A stretch of 21,000 nt of DNA from Prorocentrum cordatum (Eukaryota > Sar > Dinophyceae > Prorocentrales > Prorocentraceae): NCBI GenBank assembly GCA_963575745.1, contig CAUYUJ010011448.1, positions 64,001 through 85,000 on the forward strand, read 5' to 3'. Shown here one piece after another: positions 8,543-18,600 of the stretch. Position 1 is the stretch's first letter; each line of letters begins with the position of its first letter. Made by a program: the position numbers and the translations under genes. The notes under the pieces are model-generated. The model was not told where the DNA came from. It made no database searches and worked only from the letters and a program-made list of their open reading frames with translations.

Positions 8543-8917
8543 ATGGTTTCGCATAACTCTGTAGACCATCCCCGCTCAAATATGAGATGGACTGCGGGGG
8601 TCGTGGTGGTATTTCTGGCATGGTGCTTGTCCCCTGCAATCTTCGCCCCACAGTTGGCCCCGGATCTGAAAGGCCAAATTGCGATCATCACGGGGGGCAG
8701 CCGGGGGGTCGGTCGCGGGTTTGCTTTCGGTCTCTCAGAAGCGGGAGCGACTGTGTACGTCACTGGGCGGAATCAGACGTCGTTGCGCGAGGCATGCGCG
8801 CTCGCTCCAGGCCCGGGAAAGTGCATCCCCAGGGTGGTCGACAATGGTAACGACACAAGCTTGGAGTCCTTCTTTGGTGACGTGATCAAGGAGACGAACG
8901 GCCGCTTGGATATCTAA
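8543..8917 (+). pseudogene. DHRS1-like short-chain dehydrogenase/reductase, N-terminal fragment
   Basis: The frame encodes 124 residues from the ATG at 8543; the same frame is open upstream to 8447, but the upstream part looks non-coding. Residues ~15-35 form a hydrophobic segment (signal peptide or membrane anchor). LKGQIAIITGGSRGVGRG carries the SDR Rossmann nucleotide-binding motif TGxxxGxG (residues ~50-57), followed by strand-helix-strand with A-T-V-Y-V-T-G-R. The fragment ends at G-R-L-D-I, exactly where SDRs normally continue with (L/V)VNNA. It therefore lacks the NNAG motif and the catalytic Ser, Tyr and Lys. The arrangement resembles the DHRS1 subfamily, which uses NAD(P)H on carbonyl substrates (family knowledge). 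It may be a truncated retrocopy or the first exon of a gene whose intron starts near the stop; no clear continuing exon is seen in the window. Confidence 0.7.
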
Positions 8918-9145
8918 ATGGTTGCGCCCTTTGCCGCCTGTCCCCCCTATCTGATTGGTCTTTGGATTAGTGGCTGTCGGATTTGTTGGCCTGCGCTGGC
9001 TTCTCGGTTTGTTCTGGGCGGCTATTTACGGCCTCTTTTGGGCATCCTGGAGTAAACCTGGGTTTGCACCAAGCTGCCTGCGGCGAGTCCCGCCATCGTG
9101 TCTGCCCAGCATTATGGGTGGCGACTGTTCGAGGGTGGGATAGCG

Positions 9146-9407
9146 GTGATGAGGATTATGATGTATGATGATGCTCATGTTGATGATGATGCTCATGCTA
9201 AGGATGATGATAATGATGATGGCGTGGATGGTAATGATGCTGATGCTGATGCTGCTGCTGATGATGGTGGTGGTGGTGATGATGATGCTGCTGATGATGA
9301 GGAGGATGATGGTGGTGTTGATGATGATGCTGATAATGATGACATGGATATTAATGATACAGATGCTGATACCGCTGATGCTGCTGATGATTATTCGGTC
9401 GTTGATA

Positions 9408-9467
<60 letters not shown>

Positions 9468-9872
9468 CTGGTATTTGTGCTGATGATGCTGCTGGTCATG
9501 ATGATGCTGTTGATGCCAATGCTGAGGACGATGGTGAGGATGTTCATGATGATAGTGATGATGACGAGAATGCTGATGAGGCTGATGGTGTTGATGATTA
9601 TGCTGCTGCTGATGATGATGATGATGATGTCGATAAGCATTACGCTGATGGCCATGATGGCGGTCGGTGTTGATGGTGGTGACTGTGAGGTTGATGCTGC
9701 TGATGGTGGTGATGATTCTGCTGTTGATGATTATGATGCTAAGGATGATGGTGAGGTTGATGATGATGATGATGATGATGGTGATGGTGGTGATGATGAA
9801 GATGCTGATGAGGTGCTTGTGCTGATGATGCTGCTTCTGCTGATAAGTATCATGCTGCTGACCATGAATGAA
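9146..9872. repeat. GAT triplet repeat tract, part 1
   Basis: About 730 bp of imperfect (GAT)n with GCT, GGT and GTT variants on the plus strand, including a near-pure run around 9409-9470. It produces poly-Asp, poly-Met and poly-Ile frames (up to 247 codons) which I regard as artefacts. Confidence 0.95.
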
Positions 9873-9920
9873 TGCCTTCGTAGCGGTAGTAGTGATGGTA
9901 AGGGTTGATGGCGTTGATAG

Positions 9921-9924
9921 TGAC

Positions 9925-9961
<37 letters not shown>

Positions 9962-10247
9962 CTGATGATGATGATGATGATGCTGATGCTGATGCTGATT
10001 CTGATGATGATGTTGAGGTTGTTGTTGATGATGATGATGATGATGATGCTGACGATGATGATGATGGTGGTGGTGGTGATGATGATGATGATGATGATGA
10101 TGGTGATTACGATGACGATGATGGTGGAGACGATGATAACGATGACGATTATGCTGCTGCTGATGATGATGACGACGACGAGCATGAGGATGAGGACTAG
10201 GAGGATGACGAGGATGAGAAGGATGAACAGGACGATAGGAGCAGAAG
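9921..10247. repeat. GAT triplet repeat tract, part 2
   Basis: Continuation of the GAT tract after a ~50-bp interruption, grading into GAC and GAG/AGG triplets towards its right end. As with the GGA array at 4246, it lies immediately upstream of a copy of the GGCCGTCTTGG repeat family. Confidence 0.95.
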
Positions 10248-10274
10248 GATAAGGAGGAGGAATGATAGGAAGAC

Positions 10275-10914
10275 CGTCACATGTGTCACCTTCAGTCTTC
10301 ACTATTTGAGGAGCTGTTATGGAACCCGTTTAGGCCGTCTCGGGGCTATCTTGGCCTCCTGCTAGGCAGTCTTGGTGGTCCCCTGGGGCCCTCTTGGGCC
10401 GTCTTGGTGTCCTCTTACGCCGTCTTGGGGGCCCATTAGGTCGTCTTGGGGCCCCCTTGGCCGTATGTTGTGCGCCGGGGGCCGTCGTGGGGCCGTCTTG
10501 GGCCGTCGGAAGGCCTTTTAGGGCCGTCTTGGGTCCCACAGGAGGGCTTTTTGGGCGGTCTTGGGGCCGTCTTGGATGCCGCTTGGGCCATCGTGGGATC
10601 TCTTGGGCTCTTGGGTCATCTTGGGTCCCTCTTGGGGGCCTATCGGGCCGTCTTGGGGCCATCGTGCAGGCTTCTTGGGCCGTCTTGATCTGATGGAAGC
10701 CCGGAAAGGCGAGAATTCGACAATCATTCAAGCATCAAACTGGAATCAAGGATTTCGGCTTCTTTGGGCCTTGCTGGAGGTCCTTTTGTAACCCTTTTGG
10801 GCCCACTTGGAGGCATTTCGTGCCGTTTTGAGGCCATGTTTGGCCTCCTTAGGGTCATCTTGGGACGGCCTCGAGGCATCTTAGGCCATGTTGGTGTCCT
10901 GCCCGCATGGGCCG
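10275..10914 (+). repeat. Dispersed GGCCGTCTTGG minisatellite family, copy 2 (left part, interrupted)
   Basis: It shares the landmark order of the 4454 copy: tcacatg, a tcttcacta block, tggaacccgtttaggccg, an array of gggccgtcttggg units, agcccggaaaggcgagaat (about 10697-10716), then ttctttgggcc and cttggaggcatt-like blocks. It stops at the retrotransposon boundary; its expected continuation is found at 19522. Confidence 0.75.
10910..10914. repeat. Target-site duplication, left (ggccg)
   Basis: The five bases ggccg adjoin the left LTR and are repeated exactly at 19522-19526 beyond the right LTR, a normal target-duplication length for copia-type integrases. Confidence 0.9.
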
Positions 10915-11144
10915 CCTCGTTTCTGGTCGAAACTCTCCCGCTCGAGCGTGTCGATGCCGTCGGCGGGAATCTCGAAAGAGAACTCGATCGAATAGCTCCA
11001 AGCCGCTATCGCTCCCTCGACCCGTCGCTTCTGCAGTGGGAGAAGGGAAGCGCCTTTCTCTCGAGCCCAAGCGCCGGCGCTTGATACACACATGTACACA
11101 AGCGTGCTAGATACATGCCCTGGGTCTTTCCCCCAGAAATCACA
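10915..11144 (-). repeat. 3' LTR
   Basis: The direct-repeat partner of 19292-19521, with no indels and one substitution. The 16-bp palindrome is at 11068-11083. As the downstream LTR it should supply the transcript 3' end. Confidence 0.95.
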
Positions 11145-11316
11145 TTCATACTATTTTCTCTAGCTAAGCTTGCCTCTCGTTCGAGCGCCGGGCAAACTCG
11201 CAAAACTCAGTACTCTATGAAGTCAAGGTAATCGGCGAAGCCGTCGTATATGAAATAATCCATCGTGTCGTCTACGAAATCCAACTTCATGAAATATGTA
11301 TGTAACCAAACACAAA
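11145..11316 (-). other. 3' untranslated segment of the retrotransposon
   Basis: 172 bp separate the stop codon from the 3' LTR. Next to the LTR the element strand reads GCTAGAGAAAATAGTATGAA, a weak candidate polypurine tract. The far part is open in another frame and would encode an acidic aromatic peptide, probably by chance. Confidence 0.5.
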
Positions 11317-11319
11317 CTA

Positions 11320-12630
11320 CTTCTTGGAAGAACTCGAGCCCGTATCTCCCCGCACATACGCCTGTCTCTCCATCTGTGCCTTCGCCGCCTTGGCCTGCGC
11401 CCGAAGCACTTTCTCCTCGCTCCACCATGGCGTGTCGCGGTCCACGAGTAGGGTCCCGCACTCAGTGCACTTGATCTTCTCCTTATACTGGTTGGTCCCT
11501 GCTCTCGTTCGCTTGTCCGTCGGGTGCTCGCACAGGTCGGGGTCGATATACTTGCTTTGGTCCTTCGTCCTGTACTTCGTGTTCGTCGGACTTGACTTCT
11601 TGGTGTACTTGGTTTTGCCAGCTTCCTGGGTTGCCTTCCGACACACTGCACATTCGTCGATCACCATACGGTACGCCTCCAGAACTCCGTCCTCCAGCAC
11701 GTCCCCGAAGTCACTCTCGATCTTCTCGTAGGGAGCGTGTCCGGTCTTCTCGTGTAGACGGTATGCCTTCTGCATAAGCTTCTTAGATGGCGTCGGCGGT
11801 GTCGCCGATGTGGCGCGTACACTCGGGACTTCTTGCCAGCTGCCGTCGTCTATGTCGCTGGGGACCTTCTTGTCTTCGGCCTTGTCCTTGTGTGGCTTCT
11901 TCCGTGTCCTCGGCCCGCACTCGCACTGGTCCACCGTCATGCGACACACAGTACACACTACCATGGTAGTCCACGCCGCAGCTGCACCTCCCTGTGGGCT
12001 TGCCCTGATCTCCTCAGCGTCGGCCCCCGTCGCGTCCATCATGTAGATCTCCTTCGTGTCGTCGGTGCAATCCAGCTTGGCATTCACGTCTGACTCCACA
12101 TGCATCTCCATCTCCGATGTGACGTTCAACTCCTCCTTGTCCTCTGGATCCTCAGTCGCATCTGGCTTCTTGATGGTGTGCTTCTCTGCAAAGTCCTTCT
12201 CGTAGCGCTCGAGGGCTCCCTTGGTCGGTGCGTAGACCGTCAACAACTTACGCACGTGCGTCGGGATCGTCCGACGCTTCACCACCTGGTCCAAGCCGGA
12301 CCAGTCGACCATCTCCTCGAGCTTCTCGTAGTAGATATCGTTCTCGCGCTGGCCCAGCATCATCCGCCAACGTAGGTATGGCTTCGGAGCAGGTTGGACG
12401 ACCTTCGCATTGTACCTCACGTCTGCGATGCAGTCCTCGAAGTACGTGTAGCCCTCGTGCACGAAAGGCTGATCGGCAGGTCGCTGTCGCTTGGGGTACT
12501 TCGTGCGGTAGTACTCCCCCCTGCGTCCCTTGAGCTCCGTCCGTTGCTTATGGATAACCTGGTCCGCCATGAGGTCCTCGGTCAGCCGGTACTCGCCCGT
12601 CTGCAGGACGTACCTCATGTAGTCGCCAGC
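11320..12630 (-). other. C-terminal extension with three Cys/His clusters
   Basis: Residues ~2191-2627 follow RNase H, where copia polyproteins normally end. Three clusters are visible: C2416-x2-C2419-x6-C-x-C2428 (11917-11955); H2483-x4-H2488-x28-C2517-x2-C2520 (11641-11754), nearly the integrase HHCC spacing and with a similar L-H-x-x-x-G-H-x start; and C2557-x-H2559-x18-C2578-x2-C2581 (11458-11532). The tail ends in a basic/Ala helix and a Ser run. Function is unknown; zinc and nucleic-acid binding are plausible. Confidence 0.7.
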
Positions 12631-15600
12631 GCGCACGTCGTGCTTGGTGAGGCAGTCGGCGAGCATCTGCTTGGTGTTCACCCACTTGCTCACCACGTTG
12701 TTGAACTCGATGTCGTTCCTGAGCGCCTCGATGTCGATGAGCAGCCGTTTCTCGGAGGGAACCGTGCCGCGCTTCTGCAGCAGGTCGTAGAGAGACTTGC
12801 AATCCGTGACCTCCACCATGGTAATCGCCTTGACGTCCTCCATGTGGGTCCGGTAACCCAGTCCGTAGTGTAGTTCCACCAGGTGCTGCCTCAGCATGTC
12901 GCCACTCTCGACCGCCTCCAAAGCTGCCATCGTCTCGGCCGAAAGGGTACTGCGCACCACACGTTTAATGCGGTGTGAGCGCCACAGCATGGGGGTGATC
13001 TTGGTAGGCATCCCGCGCAGGAACTTGTTGTCCTTGTTATCTGCTAGCAGGATGACCAGTCCGGCCTGGCTCGCCGTCTTCGTCTTGCCCACGTTGCCGT
13101 GACTTGAGTCCCCGATGGCCACCACGATCGCATCGTCCATGTTGATCTTCTGGAAAGTGATGTCCACGTGGTCTGTCTTGGCGTCGCTCACCAGCTTGTT
13201 GAAGTCGAGCAGGTCCTGCACCTTCAGGTCGCTGTCGTGAGCCCTCGTCTGACTCTCCACCAGACGGAACGCCAAGTCCATACGCGTAGAGCGCACCAGC
13301 CACTGGATCTGGCCGTTGCCGCTGTGGAGCAACGCCCTCTCCTCAGCCGTGGCCTTCGCTTCCTTGTTCCTCCGGCGCTCGGCCGAAATAGGAATCTTCC
13401 CGATGCTCTCCGTGTACTCCCTCTGGCTGCACGTGATGGTGCCGTCGTCGTTCTGCTTGAGGAAGCGCCCGCAGTGGTGAAACCCTGTCCGCGCAGACTG
13501 CCACTTGCCGTAGCAGTGTATCTTCCTCAGCGTCGCCACCTGATTCGCGAAGAACTCGGGCGAACCCGCGACCAAGTCGTCATCCACGTGAGTCCCGATG
13601 AGGCCGATCAGCTTCCCGTTCTCGTCGTGGAAGATGAAGAGAGCCGGGCACAGCTTGGATCTCGAAGCCCCGGGCAATGACAGGATGGTGTCGCGGTGCT
13701 CCTCGTACCACAGTAAGGGTGCGTCGTTCAGCCCGTAGATTCCCTTCTTCGCTTTCAGGATGGTTCCCTCGGGCACGAATGGCCAGCCCATCTCCGGGAC
13801 TGCCGGTAGACCGCCCTTGGGAGCTCGAAAATAAACACGTCGTGAGCTGTCGAGGTACTTCCCATTCAGGAACGCCGAGTCGACGTCGCCCTGCTCCAGC
13901 GCCCAGCCCTCCTGGCTGGCCGCCTCCTGGAGAATCACCGCCGTGGCCGTGTCCGTGAGCGTGGGCGCGTTCGTCTGCAACTCGCCGGCGAGCAGCTGCT
14001 TGTCCTTGTACCCGGGGACGATGTTCCTCGACTTCGCCTTCAGCGGGTGCTGCTCGTACGAGAGGTTGCCCCTCGTCGGCTCGTTCTTGTCCGTCCGGAC
14101 GCGCCGCATCGGCAGGACGTCCGTCTTCTCGACCCCTGCGAGCTCCTCCTCCGTCGGCCATTCCACGGCGTCGTACTGGATCCACTTGCGCCACTCGTCC
14201 AGGTCGCTAGCGTCGAATGCTTCCTTCCACTCTGCCGGGATGCTGCGTAGTTCTCGACCTTTCTTAGGTGCAACCTGCTTCTTGGCTGTATCGGTCCTCC
14301 TTGCCAGGAATGCATCCCTCGTGCGGTTCTCCACCGCGCGGCTCACCTTGACGTAGAGTGCGCTGTCGTCCCCCATTGGTAGGTCGCTGGGATCGTCAGG
14401 AATCCGTGGCAAACGCATAGCAGCCTCCTTGAGAGCTTCGCGTCGTAGTCGAAGACGTTCCTTGTCTTGCAGCCGGTCATCAGGAAGTGGCCTCTTGAAC
14501 CCCTTTGGTGGTGTAGGTTCTGGCTGTCCTGGCTGTTCGGCTCGCTCAGGTTCATGATGCGGATTACCTGGCACAGCAGCTGCGCCCAGGTCCGTAGAGT
14601 GCCCCTGCCCAGCTGCATCAGGTGCAGGTGGGTCGTATGCTGGTCCGTGTACTTGAAGTCCCGGCCCGTCGCCGGGTAGTGGTGGTACTTCTGGTAGCCC
14701 TGCAGGTTGAGCTCCAGGTGCTTCCTCTATCACTCGTTCCCTTTTTGGAGTCGCCTCCACTGGTGGCGGTCTCGGAGTTGGTGGGATCGGCTCGGTGCGA
14801 GGTACCTTCGTCATTGGCGGGTCGTCTCCAACGTCCTCGTCGTCCGAGTCGTCGTTGCTCCTCTCGCGTCGTGTGCCTGTCTGTTGGCTTCCTTCAGGCC
14901 CAGGACCACGTTCGTCGATAAATCCCTTCTGAAGAGTAGGTCCTCCACGCCACTGCGAAAGCTGCCTGACCAGGTCCTCGTTCTCCACCATCTCCGCCTC
15001 GTCTCGTGATGCATGCCGCACCTGCTCGGGCGTCACGAGCACCGGCACCCCTCGGTAACTCAGGTGCAGTCTCGTGTGGCCCTCCGTCGCCAGCACAATG
15101 GCTGGGCCGCGCCATCCCAGCTCGCCCTGGAGCCTCTTGGACTTCACGTGCTTCACCTCGCGCCAGTAGAATACCAGCTGGCCCGGCACAAATGGTCCTC
15201 GTGGCGGTCGGACCCGCCCGATAGTGGCCCTCCTCACGGCGTCGTCGCTGTCCAGCTCGAAGAACGCCCGGTTCGCCGCTGCACGAATCTGTTCGGCCCG
15301 CCGGGGCCCGTCCTCGAAGAGTGCCGCGCTCTGTGCCGCCAGCTGCCTTTGGTCGCCCTCCATCGCCTCGATCAGCGAAGTCGGAGTGCCGGGCGACTTC
15401 CCCAGCACGTACTGGTAGGGCGTGAAACCGTTGCGTCGTATGTGGTTGTTGCACGTGCTCGCTATCACTGAAGTCCATACCGTTGGTTCGTCGTTCTTCG
15501 TGAGCTGCACGTCGCGGTTCAGCCGCTGGAAATGATCCTTGAAGAAGTCGATGGCACGCTCGACTCTTCCCTTCAGCTGAGGCGCCTCCGCCGGGACCGG

Positions 15601-18600
15601 CCTCATCAGGATGTTGTACTTGTCACCGATCTCCGCGAACCGCTTCGTGATGTGGCCCTTCGCCGCGTCGTAGTAGAGCACCTTCGGAGGGCCTGCCCAC
15701 GACAACCAACCTTGCGAGAAGCACCGTAGGCTCTCCTCGCCCGTAATCGATCGCACAGCTGTGGTCGGAACGATCACCCTGAAGCTCGAAGCGTCGTCCA
15801 GGATAACCATGACCATCAGCCGCGTCCCGTCCGAGAGGATCACCTCGGCCTCGTCTAGGAACACGTTCTCGTTGAACTCCGTCGAGAGCTTCAGATTGGC
15901 TGACCTCGTGGTGTTCGGCCTGCCCAGCTCCTTGCACACGGTGCAGTCCAACTTGTCCACTGCTTCGAGCACCTCCTTCGACACCCCGTAGGACTTCAGG
16001 CGTCGCTTGAGGGCGTGTGCAGACGGATGGCTCAGGTTCAAGTGGAGCTTCCGAAGAGCGCCCCACTGGGCCGTAGTGATGTCCGGGGGCTTATCCCCGA
16101 AACCTTTCCCCTCTTCGTGTAGGTCTCGATGTACTGCGTCTGCGTCTCGATCGTCTGGCTTGAACTCCTTCGGCGTGGCTCCATAGGCAAACACCGTCGC
16201 AGGGTAGGACGTCTGCACTTTCGGCTCCTTCACGTAGATCGCCACGACCGTGTCCGAGGGATACCTCTCCGCCAGGTCGATCGTCTGGAAATCCAAGTCG
16301 TCCGCGTAGGCATCCGAGTAGTCGGCCAGCAAGCCCTCGCTGGAGTACATCGCGTAGATACGCCGTACAGCTCCTCGAGGTAGTGGTATCTCCTCGGTGC
16401 CCCTCAGCACGCGCACGTCGATCAACTCCTTTCTCAGCTTGTATGCCTTCGCAACTCCATTCACAGTTGGTCGGCTCGGAATCTTCTCCCCGTTGTTCCA
16501 GATCCGCAGCTCCTTCAAGGTCGTGCGCATCGCCAGCTCGTGCGTCCCGGCTTTGACCAAGGTCTTGCCGAGCTCCTCCGGCCACGCAGCCGATCGCGAG
16601 AGCATCGCGCTCCGGCCGACCGTCTCCGCATGTGCGTGACCTCCGTCACATCTGCGTTCCAGCCAGGAAGGAAAACACGACCCATATGGTACCAGCATGC
16701 GCGTCGCCTTCCGAATCGGTGTCCCGTTCTCGTCCACGAGCCCGTACATGCACTGGTGCAGCGTGACCGTGTCGTAGGATGGTGGCCGGTCGTCTTTCCA
16801 GCTCATCAGGTCCGTCATCGATTCTTGGTTCCACGCTCGGCTCGTCAACGGATTCTCGCCGATACCGATTCGTCCTCCTTCAGCCTGTAGTCGAAGTACG
16901 TCCGCCGAGAAGCTGACCAGTGGCGTAAACTCCTCGACCATGTCATCGACCCAGTCGCCCATACCCTGCGCCCGCTGAAACTCCTGCATGTTCGTGAAGG
17001 GCGTACAAGGAAACGCGACTGAAACCATCCAAGGCTTGAAAATCTTGATCATGAACAGGAAATCGGAACAAACCTTGGGGTCATTGAAATTCACACCAAC
17101 CGACAGATCTGAAGGGGTCGCATTCGCGTGACCACCTCTCGATGCCGCTCTAGTAAAGCGAGCCTCCTTTGCAAACAGCTCCCAGAGGAAGGTCTCCGAG
17201 TTGTCACGCAGCACGTCGAATATCACCTCGTACTCCTTCATGAGCTTGTCGATCCGCTTGACCGTGCTCTTCTTGAGAATGCCCTTGTTGCCATTCTTCA
17301 AGGCCTCTGCGACCCACGCGTCGGCGTCGTCCTTCAGCTGGAAGTCCGGCTTGACCTCCTGCAGCGTCTCCGCGACCAGGAACACCTCCGGCTGGGGGTC
17401 GACCTGGTAGATGCGGAACTTCTCGAAGAGCGGCTCCGTCTCGTACGACTCCAGGTCGTAGTCGAAGATGTCGATACCCGCGTGGCCGCCTGGAAGCTTC
17501 ACCAGCTCCTTGTCGTAGACCCCCAGCTCCTGGAAGTCCGCCCAGTGGCCGTCCTCGCGTACGTAGAGGTTCGTCTTCCAGTCGGCCAGGTTCTTCCTGC
17601 TCGTGAGGCCGACCATGTTACCAGGGATCTCGAAATACTCCTGGATAGCGTGGACCCTCCCAATGCCGATGGGGATGATCCACTTCTGCTTGGCTTCACG
17701 CTTGGCACCGCCAAGCCCCTTGAACCTCTGCGTGGCGTCCACCTTGATGGGCTTCAGGCCGTACTTCGCGAGCTCGGTCTCGACGCGGTCAAGCCAGCCG
17801 CGCCCGGCGACCGCCACCGACGCGCCGCTGTCCACCAGGGCTGCCGGTACGGCCTCCTTCGAAACCAGCACCTCCAACTCGAGCCTCTCCGGCACGATCG
17901 GATCGCTATCCACGCTCACCGTCATGATGTCGTAGACGTCCTCAGCGGTCTGCACCACGGCGCTGTCGGCCAGCTCGCCCACAGCGGTCATCTGACCCAC
18001 GAAGTTCACGCACGCCGGGACGGCGCAGACCAAGGTCGTCATTGCCCAGAAGCCGTAGCGTCGTGGTCGTTGAACTCCCTTCGGTCCCTTGCCGCGGCCC
18101 TTGGGCTTGCCCGTCTTGCCAGTAGAGCCGCCAGTTGGACAGTTCGCCGTGTCGTGGTCCATCCGGCCGCAGTTGGTGCACCTCTTGTCCTTTGACTTAC
18201 CCTTGTCCTTTCCTTTGCCAGGGTTGCCTTTGGAGAAACTTCTTCCGGCCGCCTTGCCACCAGCAGCCGCGCTCTCGTCCACGACTCCGTCGATTCTTCC
18301 CTTGAAGAACCCGCGAGCAGCCCGAAGCTTGTTCATCTTCAGGCGGCTCTCGCGCAGTGTGACGAGGGCCCTGCGGTAGTCGTCGTCCTCGTCGGCCAGG
18401 AACGTGTCCGCGTCATCCTCGATGAAGAACAGGTCGCTGCAGTCCCAGCCGTTGTCGTCACCCTCGTCCGTACACACGTGGATTCCACGCTCATCGTCCC
18501 ATTCATACCAGTATCCGTCATCGTCCTGTACCCAGTATTCTCCTGGATCCTCTTCGTCGGGTGGCTCCTCTTCGGTGTTCATCGTCCATCTCCAGCCCGA

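Noticed and set aside
9098-9908. Long frames encoding poly-Asp or poly-Met (plus) and poly-Ile (minus)
   Set aside because: They are direct translations of the GAT triplet tract in three frames and both strands, with no non-repeat domain.
11207-11316. Acidic open frame just after the polyprotein stop
   Set aside because: It could be a frameshifted C terminus, but it is short, in another frame and without a motif; the polyprotein already ends in a plausible tail.
17128-18195. 355-codon plus-strand frame opposite the polyprotein
   Set aside because: It is antisense to the protease and adjacent Pol region, is Leu/Arg/Val-rich as expected for a shadow frame, and has no domain.
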